A stretch of DNA of 64,000 nt from Oscheius sp. JU75 (Eukaryota > Nematoda > Chromadorea > Rhabditida > Rhabditidae). The DNA is taken from positions 9,466,501 through 9,530,500 of the forward strand of contig JASJZC010000006.1 of assembly GCA_037178855.1 (NCBI GenBank), given 5' to 3'. The notes beneath the pieces are model-generated. The model was not told the DNA's origin. It did not search any database and was given only the letters and a program-made list of their open reading frames with translations. A program made the translations under genes and the position numbers. How positions within the stretch are numbered: position 1 is the stretch's first letter; every line of letters starts with the position of its first letter. Shown here one piece after another: positions 1-9,902 of the stretch.

Positions 1-464
1 TTGGAATACGCGGCTTCCCATTGTTCCCTTCCCCATCCCAGAAACAAATGAGAACAAGGAAGAGTCAGAATAAGAAATCTGAAGAGCCTGAGATCTTTTT
101 TTATCGGTCAAATTAGGCGTTGCGAGTTCTGGTCGCACAGAACAAACACGTCGAGAGTCGAATGGCTGCGCAAACAGACACTATAATCAGATGAATAGAC
201 GCTCACCCATAGCCCACACCTGGCTCTGTTTTCTCTTACTTAAACCCCTAATTGTATTTTTTACAGACAATTTTCGCGGCAAAACTTGACACAAAAACAT
301 TTTTAGCAGAAGGAACGAATATGAATCGTGTATAATGAGATATCGGGCGTCTGTTAGTCACCATAAACATTCATAAAGGGGTCATGAGGAGAGAAAATAG
401 GAGGAATTTTCACGCGACTCTGTTTTAGTCTAGATTCAAGCACACTGGAAAGGCCGGCTCAGCC

Positions 465-540
465 TTATTCTATAGCGCAGTCGGTTAGAGTGCAGACTAC
501 GGACTACGAGGAATGAGGTTCGATTCTCGAGCCTGGCACA
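465..540 (+). repeat. tRNA-derived SINE-like fragment (Arg-ACG-like)
   Basis: The stretch has a D-arm-like AGCGCAGTCGGTTAGAG, an anticodon region GACTACGGA resembling tRNA-Arg(ACG), and a B-box-like GGTTCGATTCTC, followed by a T-run. The acceptor arms do not pair, so this looks like a decayed tRNA-derived dispersed element and not a working tRNA. Very similar pieces occur at about 7049, 14061, 31050 and 45151, several also followed by CAA and T-rich sequence. Confidence 0.6.
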
Positions 541-1377
541 ACTTTTTTTTTAGCTTAAAAGAATATAAACGGTTTTGTTTTTTTCCGGAATTCAAACAAA
601 AAGACAAATAATTTACTTTTGCAACTTTTCTACGCACATTTGGAAACAATTATATGGCGAAAAGGATGAAAGAAGCGGCATCTCTCTGCCAGTACCGGTT
701 CAAGTTCAGTTCCAAAAGAGTGTGAGAGAGTGGCGACAGATCAATTGCCGGAACGAGGCCTCCTGGTGGAACAGAACCGTATCAGTAGAGACATAGAAGA
801 GCCACGTCAAAAGGGCGTTAAGGGGGAATGACAAGGCAAAGGGGAGACCGAAAGAGGAACAAGTGTTCGAATGCTCTTTTTGGACCTCGTCATTGATCGA
901 TGAGGGAAAAAGTGATAAGAGGTTCGGAAAAGAGAAGCAGAGACCAATTCGTCTCAGCTGTTAGCGACATCAACCCTTGACGGGAGAGTGGTGTTCCCTT
1001 GGGACTGAATGTCTCGTCGGGAAGCCGTGGTAACAGGAGGGTTTCTCGTCGAATAAACACACTGCAAGGGCAATGTACATGCTGATAGTACACATGGCTG
1101 AGTCAACGAGAGAGAGGGAGGAACACCACAGCCGTATGTACGATCCCAGTAATGGGATCGAACAAATCGACGAATTTTGATGTTTGTGTGTGTGAGAGGG
1201 TGAGAGAGAGAGTCCGCAACGGAAGATCACAGAGTCTGGCAGGGCTTTTCACAGTAGTAACAAAAAGGACAAACTATACTCTGTCAGCAGCCAGTTGACA
1301 CGTCAGGTTGAAGGATCAACCAATAATGGAACATTCACAGTCAGTTTGCGAGCTCAACATATCATTTTCAGGCCAGA

Positions 1378-1690
1378 CCATTTTCTGAAAAATTGTAGCC
1401 CTTGATCAGTTCAACATTGTAGAACATCGAAAAGCTTGAAAGTGCCTTCTTGGACCAGGAAAACAGGCTCGCAAAACCGTTCACTTGGTCAGTCACGTCT
1501 CTCCCGTACAATCTCGGTTGATCCAAATGCGACTCGATGAGATGGTACGAACGAGACTGTAACAATGAACCATAGCGCTTATTCCAAGTCATTTTCCACG
1601 ATCAAGGCATGCTTTTCAGGATTTGCGATGCTCTGTAGAGTTTGATGAGGGCTACCACTTTGCAGAATACGAAAAATGGCAGAAAAACGT
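1378..1690. repeat. Two copies of palindromic MITE-like arm
   Basis: Two short, diverged copies of the family A palindrome lie here (about 1378-1440 and 1612-1690). Each has the pattern TTGTAG-CCCTTGATC and a complementary arm ending AGAACATCGAAAA. The family recurs at about 5870, 6121, 10500, 10725, 22575, 34795, 37000, 37190, 38955, 43437, 46705 and 60738. Confidence 0.5.
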
Positions 1691-2200
1691 CATTTTGGAC
1701 CTAAAAAGAGGCTGTAAAGTAGCAAGGCTCTTCATGGGAAAAACGAAAAACAGTCAAACACGCTTGGCAGATACAAACTGACAGAGACAGGATGATATCG
1801 ACAAAATCGCTGGATAAGGTTGGGTTTCAATGAAAGAGTCGTTTCGAAACTTGGTCAGAGACCCGTATCTCTATGGAGACTCATGAGCGAGGGGGCATAA
1901 TTCTCAGACATTGGCAACCGGTCGGCCGAGGGCTGCTGTTCCTGGCTGTGAGGACTTGGCCTATTTCGAGGAGATGAGAGACGACTAATTGGAGAGTCGA
2001 ACCATGTGTTTCACGACGCTTTGGACTGGATCTCCCCCTCTGGTCACAATCGGTCTCTATCATTGTTTGGTCTAATCTCAGCTAATCCTGCCTCACCTGT
2101 TGGCGCAGCCCTTTGTGGTTAATTAGTCTTTCCCTCTTTGTAATTAACATGACCTCTTGGGTAATCCCCTTGGCATATTGTCATCCACTGTCTCTCTAGC

Positions 2201-2691
2201 ATGACCATCTTCCAGCCTCAGGAGTTTGACATCTATAGGACAGAACTATGTGGAGAGTCACCTGACTGGACGAAACTCGAACCGACTTTTATCTACTCCC
2301 ACAATTCAAATGTTACTTCGAAATCAGAAGTCCATGAATCTGATGAGAAGCCAAGGTATGTACTGTCTCTATCTTTGTCTCTCTGTCCCAGGTCACAGCA
2401 TATTCCAGGCAAGTCTCGGCCTATTCCCTCTATTTCAAGGAAACTCTTCCCAAAATGAAGTCACAGTATCCTACAGCCAATTTTGGTGCCTATTCCCGTA
2501 TGGTAGCTGCCGAATGGGAGACTCTATGTCGCCAGAAAAAGTTTGTAAGTCCCGGTTCGATCTAGCAACATGTATAAACCAAGGTTTACCAGCAGAAAGC
2601 CCAGAACTTACGTCGCAAACTAATCCGCGAGGCCGCATTCGAGGCTGTGAGGAGACTTTCTGATGGGCATCGTCCTCGGGAAGACTTGTGA
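2201..2691 (+). CDS. Small HMG-box protein (TOX-like HMG)
   Basis: Three exons, 2201-2355, 2409-2544 and 2584-2691, join in frame to give 132 residues. After about 50 unremarkable acidic/polar residues there is one HMG box that begins KPRQVSAYSLYFKE and continues through AEWETLCRQKKFVYQQKA. The pattern (KPxSAYxLFF, FGxxSK, W..L, VYxxKA) is that of TOX-type and related HMG boxes, which bend DNA non-specifically in the nucleus. The start follows an acceptor-like TCTCTCTAG with a single base before ATG, suggesting trans-splicing. The introns are 53 and 39 nt. The gene converges on the sugar transporter, its stop lying only about 100 bp away. Being so short, it may be a minimal HMG protein or the 3' part of a longer gene. 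The HMG call is firm; the subfamily is an inference. Confidence 0.75.
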
Positions 2692-2735
2692 AACAACTTT
2701 TCCGTTTCACGCTTTTTAATTTTTGTAACACGAGT

Positions 2736-2770
2736 AATAAAATTTCGAAAACACAATAAAATTCTTTATT
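2736..2770. terminator. Back-to-back polyadenylation signals of convergent genes
   Basis: AATAAA occurs on the + strand at 2736-2741 and 2755-2760, about 45-65 nt past the HMG-gene stop. TTTATT at 2765-2770 is AATAAA on the - strand, about 25 nt past the sugar-transporter stop. The two 3' ends therefore nearly touch and may overlap as antisense transcripts. Confidence 0.55.
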
Positions 2771-2792
2771 CCAATATATACAGCAACTGTTT

Positions 2793-5700
2793 TTAGAGTG
2801 TCCCGTACATCGGAGATTTCCTCTTCTTCTTCGGGAATCCTGAGAATGTGTTCTCCGTCAGGAGCAGTTGAACCTAAAACATTGCTTTCATCATTTCTCC
2901 ACAGAAAACAAAAGAGCTTCTGTGTCCGGGATACGCACCCCGAACGTCACAAACGCGCCACTTGCCATTGCGCCATTCGATGCGAACCGCTGCCGTACAA
3001 CTAAGTGCTATTATCCTCTCCTATTTTTCGCACAGAAAAGGTGCAGTTTTTTGAAACTTTTGGCGGAAATGAACTATGTATTTACCTCGCTGATGGTCTT
3101 GTCCTTAGTCTCCGGAAGGAACAGATAGAGGAAGAAAGCAAGTATGAGAGCTGGACCAGAAGCCAAGGCCAGAATACTGTAGCTCCCGATGAGAAGATCC
3201 AGTTGGAGGAAGAAGAACGTGACCAACATGGTCGAAGTCAATAGAATGCCGGTTGACAAGGATTGGAACAGAGAGTGATGGGCTGGATCGACCTATTTTA
3301 CATTTTTAGTCTGTTAAAAAATGTTCTCACCAGTTCCGAAGTGAGGAACCATGCTGGGGCTCCGGCTCCGAGTCCAATGAAGATTTTGGTGAAGGAGAAG
3401 GCTGCGGTTACCACAATGAAATTGGAGGAGAAGGCCACGACGAGAGCATTTGAAAGAGCCGATCCGACGAGACCAAGAAGTAACAGCTTCCGCCTTCCAA
3501 AACGGTCAATCTAAAAAATTTCTGTTTTGCACACACGGCGAAGGCGTAAACAGCGGATGCGTAATCCGTGAAAGAAAGGCCGCAACACCTCGCGCCTTTT
3601 CAAATATCGGCCTCTCTCCAGCAAGAGACACGCGATGTCTCTCTCTCTCTCTCTCTCTCTCTGTTCCTTTATCATTCAGCCACTCTCTATCTCTCTATCT
3701 CTTAGTCTATTTGTCTCTCTGTCACTCCGTCACTCTGTCACTCTGTCTCGCTGTCTCGTTGTTTCTGTCTCTCGGTCTTTCTAAGTTTCTCTGTCTCTCT
3801 ATCTTACCGTCTCTCTGTTTCTCTGTCTGTTTGTCTCGTTGTTTCCCTGTCCGTCTGCCTTTCTGTCTCCCTCCATGTGTCGGCGTTCCTTTATCGTCTC
3901 TTTTCGCAATCAGCCTAATAGAAGTGGGGCTCGCAACTCTCTACGAGATGGCCATTAATCAGAGTGAAATACGAGTTGTTTGGGCAGACATTTTGCGGTT
4001 TGGGCCGTCTGATCAATCGACACCAGCTGCCCTCTTTCTCTCCCACAAAACATCTCTTGTATCTGAGCCCGAGGTGCCAATTCGGCTACCTTTCTGATTC
4101 CTATCCGTTCAAATGACGAAAGATGCCTTATAACGAAAGAGGGGCATTTCTCTCTTCGTGTTTGTTCTGGGCCCAGTCATTTGCCGGTTTTTGCCTGGGG
4201 AAATATTCATTTCTACTGGTGCACTTTCTTCGACCATCGCCCGTCTCTCTCAGTCCGAGCTAATCAATTGTCTCACTATGCTAATTCTGTTTGTGCTATT
4301 CTCTTCCAGTCTCTGTCTCTCCTTTTCTCAGTTTCAATTAGTTCACATCTGGTCGACTGATCATGCGTCCCTGTTTTTATGCAATCTTCCTCTAAACAAA
4401 CATGTCTTTTTGCGCAAAGACGAGTCATCTTGTCCCGTATGAGCCTGTTTACAACAACCATATTCGAGCACCTGTCAGCCAGAATTACGACCTTAGTTAC
4501 TCCCGCGCCACAAATGGACCATGTTAACGAGGGGAGAAAGAGAGTGAGTCAACAACACACACCGCATCTCATTTCAAAAGCTCCCCATACCGCCTGCGTT
4601 AAACTGTGCCGGGGATGGATTGTTTTCGCTCACAAATCTCCCTTCTTATCTTTTCCAGACTCTCTCGCCCTCTCTTTTCCCCCAAAGAACAGAACCTTCA
4701 GATGTGCTTCACAGTCGAGGCAACGCGTCTCCCTTCGCAGGTTCCTACACTTACTGTTGTGATGGAGGATAATGACAATGAGGTTCGTTTTTTTTAAAAT
4801 AAAATAGTTCAAACTATTTTTTGTACCGTAATACTGCCTGTTTGAAGTCAAAAACAAAAGAAATCTACCTCGCAAACTGAGGCGCGTTACTTGCGTCTGC
4901 GCCATTGCTTTGAGTCGACGTCGAAAACCTGTGTAGCCTACAGCCTTTACTAAAAGCGACTCCCAATGGACTATCGAAGTCAAAGACAATAGCTGTTTTG
5001 CCTTCCAAATTATTGTCATTCTAGAAGAGTTGGTGCCATTTCAGTGTTTTGCACTTATCGAATGTAAATAACAGCCAGCTGCTTACAACATCTTGTGGTG
5101 TCCGTCACTTTGCTAACTTTAGCTCGTTTCTGTTCTTCTTTATCAGCTTGTTACTCTTGTCAACTTCACTTTAATTATGTCAGCCCGTGTTTCTGTTATG
5201 TCAATTTCACCTTCTCAACCTGTTCCTCAGCCTATGTCACCGTTAAATTGAGAGTTTGACAGACTCTATTTTACGAAAAAAAGTTTGGGTGTTTTGTTTG
5301 CCCGTTACTGATTGTTGTACTGGGGGAGAGCTGGCGCCATTTCAGTGTTTTCTCGCGGCATTTTTGCACATGTATCGCAATACCAAGATAACAATTCTTC
5401 TTCCAAAACACTTCAATTACAGCCTATGGTTCGAGCTCGTCGCTACACCGACCAGGGAGGTCGTCGTCCCTCTCGTCCCGTCCAGTTCTCCGTGGACGCT
5501 ATTGAGGAAATCAAAGGCAAAGAAGATATTCTGGCCAAGAATCTGTGATAGGATCGCCTTCCCCCCTCTTTCTTCACTGGTATTTTCACTCCCTGTGGTC
5601 TCATTAAAGAGTATGACTCACCAGAACTGTTCCGAAGAGACTGGATATGAGCAAGAGAGCTCCAAAGGCCACTGACATGATATCCGCCGAATCTGTCGTC

Positions 5701-7714
5701 ATTTTCCCTTTCTCCGACTGTGATTTCTGAGACAGACAGATTATGTGTGGGCAAATGACAAACATACCGAAAGGATCTGGGCGCTGAATGTATCCACCAG
5801 GTCGTCCGCTGAAAGAGAAGTTTTAGGTGGAAGCAGTAACCGAAGCCAAAAACCATGTCAAGACGGCATTTTTGAGCTTTGCAATGCCCAAAGTTGTAGA
5901 GCAGATCAAGGGCTACAACTTTACAGAATATCATAAAACTGAAAAGTACTGTCTGACCCTGTAAAGTGACTCAGACAGGCGCGAGGTTCCACCTTTCCAG
6001 TCTGCCGGTTTCACCCGTACCATCGGCAGCAGTCGACTTTCCGTCTGCCGAGATAGTACGGGAGGAACCCGTAGTTATCTACAGCGACACTTTCATAGCC
6101 AGTTTTGTGCTCCAAAATAACCTTTTGAAGCGTCCTGATGTTCTGCAAAGTTGTAGCCCTTGACTTTCCCTACAACTCGTTCTGTCTTAACCCCAAAAAT
6201 CGTGTATGTAGTAGTATATTTAGCCTCCATTAGAACGTTCACAGTACCTGTGAAGGCATATGATGCTGCCGCGGCGGCTCCAATAGCGAAACCCTTCCAA
6301 CTGGCTCTCGGAATACCCTTCTTTTGATCAATTTGGTCCTCTGCCTCGTGGCACTCCTTCCTGATCATTTCCATCTCTGTCGTCGAGCCGTGGTAGAACA
6401 TCAGCGAGCTGCTGACTGAAAAATACGTTTATGGCCTGAAATTTAAAGCCCACCCAGAGCTGTAGAAGAATCAAACTTGTGCAGCTTGGCTGACAATAAT
6501 AGTCTGTGAGCTCGTTGCGAGAGCCATATGTTGCCAAAGAAAATGGATCTATGGGTCCCGCAACGAACTTTCAAAGGACTAAGGACTCTAAGGAAAACGA
6601 GAATGACCTACTTTTGTCAGTGTTGTCCTTCCCTTTGGCCTCTGCTCTTTTCGCCAACTGATGTGGCGTCGTCGGGGTCAGTAGCAGTACGGCAAGGAAG
6701 AGAATTGTTGGAGCGACGGCAAAGACTTGGAGCCAGACGAATCTGAAGAATTGAAAATATTATCGTGTGTTCGTTGCGATACCTGTTAGCTCCGAGAGGA
6801 AGAATCTCCTCCGACCCCAACAGCAGTCCCAAAAGGGTACCAGTAGCCTGTGAGACTTGTTGGAATGTGCTCAAGAAGGCTCTGTGCTGGACGGGCGAGA
6901 TTTCGATAATGTAGAGCGGGAGAAGACATAGAGATGAGCCCGATTGGATCCCGACCAAAAAGCGGCCGACTATTAGGACAGCAGAGACTGCTGTGTCACC
7001 TGAATGGACAATTACTGCTTAGTATTCCACTCTCTTGGAATCTTTGCGCGACCGCGTGGCGCAGTCGGCAAGAGGTCTGACTGTGGTGCAAATGGGGTGG
7101 GGCTCGAATCCCCTGCGTGACAAGTTTTTGTCTTTTGAAGTACTTTTGTCTTTTTGAAATCCTTACCCCCACTGGTCACAACTTCGGCCAAGAAATGAAC
7201 ACCGCATCCGACAACGGCAGAAATGCAGGTGACAATCTGGGTCTTCTTCACTCCGTATTTGTTGGTCAGCCATGGTGTCTATTTCATTTTTGAGATGTGA
7301 AAGTATGATACCCTACCAAGAGAAATCCTAGGATAGTTCCGGGATAAAAACTACTGACGATGGTCGACCAGGCGGTCGACCACGAAGTCGAGGGCAGCCA
7401 GCAGACATTGCAATCTAAAAGCACAATCTGTCTCTCTGTCCCTTGGTCTCTCTATCTCTTTGTCTTAGTGTCTCTCTGTCTCTGTCCCTTTGTCTTGTTG
7501 TTCCTCTGTCTCTCTGTCTGCAAACTCACGCTGAACACTCTGATACCCAGCATTCGCTAGCTGATAAAATGTCTGAACCGAGGTGTTGACATAGGTGATC
7601 TGAACTAAACTTAGTACCCAAAAGGGAGAGCTAAACCTGGAAGGCGAATTGCCAATTAGAGCAGAAGGATACAACAGCGGCGATGAGCAGCAGCCGGACT
7701 GGAGGGCAGACCAT
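2793..7714 (-). CDS. GLUT-type facilitated sugar transporter (MFS)
   Basis: A polytopic major-facilitator sugar transporter assembled from about ten minus-strand exons. In order: a first membrane segment ending FCSNWQFAFQ spliced to ITYVNTSVQTFYQLANAG; the TM2-3 region with TNKYGVKKTQ; GRFLVGIQSGSSLCLLPLYI, matching the GLUT GRxxxGxxxG...P.Y.xEI.P signature; the central cytoplasmic loop; VLIDRFGRRKLLLLGL after the long intron (the second-half GRR motif); and PETKDKTISEVQ, the family's PETKG-like C-terminal signature. Most introns are 35-50 nt, but one (about 3510-5630) is 2.1 kb and full of simple repeat. The usual PESPR after TM6 is replaced by TPTTPHQ. The start at 7714 is the first ATG of the open exon; an upstream exon is possible. 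It would move hexoses or related solutes across the plasma membrane, but the substrate cannot be read from sequence. Confidence 0.85.
3634..3890 (+). repeat. CTGTCT/CTCT pyrimidine simple repeat in intron
   Basis: About 250 bp of near-continuous CTCTGTCTCTCTGT-type sequence in the long intron of the sugar transporter. An open frame runs through it only because the repeat lacks stop codons. Shorter tracts of the same type or its complement sit in introns of nearly every gene here. Confidence 0.8.
5426..5548 (+). CDS. Candidate 40-aa arginine-rich small protein nested in intron
   Basis: An ATG-to-TGA frame of 40 codons lies on the strand opposite the sugar transporter, inside its long intron. 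The peptide starts MVRARRYTDQGGRRPSRP and ends EDILAKNL: basic first half, acidic/amphipathic second half, no repeats. ATG is five bases after the acceptor-like TTCAATTACAG, as for the trans-splice sites of neighbouring genes. Codon choice looks gene-like (CGT, GGT, GAG, AAG). I recognise no family. It could be a short nested gene, the last exon of something larger, or chance. Confidence 0.35.
   Translation: MVRARRYTDQGGRRPSRPVQFSVDAIEEIKGKEDILAKNL
5858..6165. repeat. MITE-like palindromic element, family A
   Basis: Lies in an intron of the sugar transporter. Both ends carry the palindromic arm (GCAAAGTTGTAG / CTACAACTTT, with GGGCTACAACTT at the left end and GTTCTGCAAAGTTGTAG at the right). 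The middle has an inverted pair, CACCCGTACC and a diverged GTACGGG. The same order recurs at 10495-10795 and 37000-37255, which argues for one non-autonomous element type. No coding capacity. Confidence 0.6.
6553..6575 (+). repeat. Solo end of GTCCCGCAACGA element
   Basis: GGGTCCCGCAACGAACTTTC here closely resembles the left end of the element at 20501. Its complement occurs again near 57752. It sits in an intron of the sugar transporter and appears to be a truncated copy or solo terminal repeat. Confidence 0.4.
7049..7123 (+). repeat. tRNA-derived SINE-like fragment in sugar-transporter intron
   Basis: GTGGCGCAGTCGGCAAGAGG matches a tRNA D-arm and A box; GGGGCTCGAATCCCC is a good T-arm. It is followed by GTGACAAG and a T-rich tail, the same 3' context as at 45151. 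The anticodon arm is degenerate, so it is unlikely to be a functional tRNA. Confidence 0.6.
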
Positions 7715-8529
7715 CCAGCGGCAAAAGGTGTTAACCTGAAGACTCTGTTCTTCCGGGGGGTTAACTAGGGAGAGACGATGAATCAAAGTGACACAAGACC
7801 GGTCTTTTAACAATGCTTACGTACGTAACCGATCAAAGAGAGACTCTATCTGGGTCGGTCCTGATTTTATATATTACCGTTATTACACATTCAAGTCAGG
7901 TGGTTTCCTCTATTAGCCAGAAGACGAGGAGAAACAGGAGAAAAAAGGAAAAACAGAAACTGGATCAGATCCAGTCAATATGATGACGTCATTGTCGGAA
8001 TCAGCCTTCCGGAACTCTATTATATTATGGAGGCGATTGTTGCCTTGTAAGGGGGGCAAGTGATAAAGCCACCCGGTGGAAGAAAACAGGCCCCACAGTG
8101 CAATACACAGCAGCACGGCCTCTGGCATCGATCAGAGTTGTACAAAAATAGGGGGTATATGTCACGTCTTATCGAACTTAAGCGAAACGAGTTAGGTAGG
8201 GACAGAGTACGAGTATTGATTGGGAGACAGAGAAAGATAAGGAGTCTGTCAGACAGACGAGGGCAACAACACGATCAGCATGCGAAAACTGTAAAGGCTT
8301 GGGAGAAGAGCGGATGTCTCTCTCTCGGATCAAGGTCTTCCGGTTTTTCTTTTGTGGGATTCTGATATGTCGTCGGGGGCTCGGATGGTGACGGCCAGAG
8401 ATTTTCGGTGACTGGGAGGAGAGACAGAGAAACAAATAGATAGTCACAATATACATCAAAGATGGTCAAACGTTCTTATATTTCATATTTTCAATGACTA
8501 CAGAGCAAAATAAAACGAAATTTTGAGAC

Positions 8530-8590
8530 TGGTATACGAACCCCTGACCCTGTGGACGAGTGATCTCGCTACTCTACACTGCACCATGGA
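8530..8590 (-). repeat. tRNA-derived fragment
   Basis: Read on the - strand it begins CATGGTGCAGTGTAGAGTAG (D-arm-like) and ends GGGGTTCGTATACC (B-box/T-arm-like), with a decayed anticodon region. It belongs to the dispersed tRNA-like family of this window. Confidence 0.5.
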
Positions 8591-9249
8591 TGCGAGCCGG
8601 CGGCAGCATCAGAATAAGCTAGGACACCACTTTCGCGGCTAAACAACAGCAAATACAGTGTCGAGGCTTTTTTTAGACCTGAAGTAAACTGATTGACCTT
8701 ACTGTCTCAGTTTTTCGAAAAACAGCCCATGGATCGACGGTGACGCCCTAAGATTTTCGGTGACGAGAGAGAAAAATGAGAAAATTGTTTAGCGCGGGAA
8801 AGTTGTGTCTCCAAACATTTGAAGGAACAGCAGCTGATAGTGAACGACGAACTTTACTGATAAGGACACAGTCAAAACAGGTAGACACTTGTAAATAGAA
8901 GATTCTGGAAAATAAGAAGGCTTTGAGACTGTTTGTCGGGTGGTCACGCGAGTAAAGGCAATTCGCTAAAGAAGAAAGAGAACAGAATGCGGACGGTTGG
9001 GTAGGTGAGATCAAGGGTCGATGTGATAGTGAGAGAGAGAGCCAAATTGTTGCACTCAATGGAAACGACGTCCGGTTCGGTATCATTACTCATCCCCAAA
9101 CCGTTAATAGATTGAACGATGGGCAAATAATAGGTCCATTTCCGTCGACCAAAGTTAAAGAAAATAACCTACTGATTCGATCAAATGGTTCGGCCAATTC
9201 AAGGGGCTATTTCTGTCTCCCCTCTGAAACTGTATCTCTCTCACGTTTT

Positions 9250-9251
9250 GA

Positions 9252-9290
<39 letters not shown>
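9250..9290 (+). repeat. (CT)n microsatellite
   Basis: A pure or nearly pure CT run of about 40 bp. Confidence 0.85.
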
Positions 9291-9292
<2 letters not shown>

Positions 9293-9491
9293 CAAATGTT
9301 GCTCTCGCATAACATCGCTCAAAGATCGCGACGTGTGGTGTAAACTGCCCGAGGGGGAGTTGACCCGGAACTCTCTCGGATGACATAGGGAGGCTTGTAC
9401 AGGGTCACAAACGACCTTTTGATCAACTAGGATGTCATTTTAACAAACTTATAGCTAAGAAAAGCTGACACAGAACAAAAAAAATAGGAAA

Positions 9492-9556
9492 AATGAATCG
9501 AACAGCGGTCGGTTTCTCATAATACCTCTGCTCTCACCACTCGGCCATCGAGTCTC
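9492..9556 (-). repeat. tRNA-derived fragment (Ser/Leu-like D-arm)
   Basis: On the - strand CGATGGCCGAGTGGTGAGAG closely resembles the D-arm of class II tRNAs. It continues to a weak TGTTCGATTCA T-arm. The acceptor stem does not close, so it looks like a pseudo-tRNA. Confidence 0.45.
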
Positions 9557-9902
9557 ACGCTTGTATCAGGGCTTGTCATTATTCAGATGTGGCGTTTGGT
9601 AACAGTACAGGACATCCGTTTTACAGTCGTCATATTTCGGTCTCTACGAAGGTCATTTTTAAATTTGGAAGCACACCCCGTAGCACACCCAGTACTTATC
9701 TTAAGTTTACCAAATAGCGTCCTCGTGGACGAGTATTCGTCAAACAAAAACCGTACTTTTTATTGCCAAATATGTAGTCATAACGTGTGGAATGTGTGGA
9801 AAATTGGGAGGGACAATAACTGTCCCAGAAGTGTGCGCTAAAAACCCGATGGTCTGAATCTAACACAGACTCGGAATTCGGAACCCGTCTCTCTCCCAGA
9901 AA

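Larger units (their letters stand above)
1..2200. other. Upstream non-coding region with repeats
   Basis: No convincing exon is visible in this 2.2-kb stretch. It holds one decayed tRNA-like element (about 465-540), two copies of the palindromic GTTCTGCAAAGTTGTAG-type repeat (about 1378-1440 and 1612-1690) and a short GAGAGAGA run near 1100-1210. The short open frames here have no recognisable domain, and those near 1100-1210 overlap simple sequence. Confidence 0.5.
7715..9902. other. Intergenic region between transporter and globin
   Basis: No supported gene. It contains tRNA-like fragments on the - strand at 8530-8590 and 9492-9556 and a (CT)n run at about 9250-9290. A repeated phrase GATTTTCGGTGACNGGGAG/GATTTTCGGTGACGAGAG occurs at about 8400 and 8753. 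The rest shows nothing I can interpret. The promoter or trans-splice leader region of the transporter should lie in its left part; CTCTCCCTAG and GAGTCTTCAG on the - strand are possible acceptors before its start. Confidence 0.5.

Noticed and set aside
465-540. Functional tRNA genes at the tRNA-like sites
   Set aside because: The sites checked do not close a full acceptor stem with a regular anticodon arm; the same defects and 3' tails recur, which fits SINE-type repeats better.
3450-4097. A 215-codon open frame on the + strand
   Set aside because: Most of it is CTGTCT-type simple sequence read as Leu/Ser repeats within a transporter intron, and the start overlaps the antisense of a transporter exon.
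7631-7813. Longer N-terminus for the sugar transporter from position 7813
   Set aside because: The apparent start there is TTG, not ATG, and an acceptor-like CTCTCCCTAG interrupts the stretch; the first ATG in the exon is at 7714.
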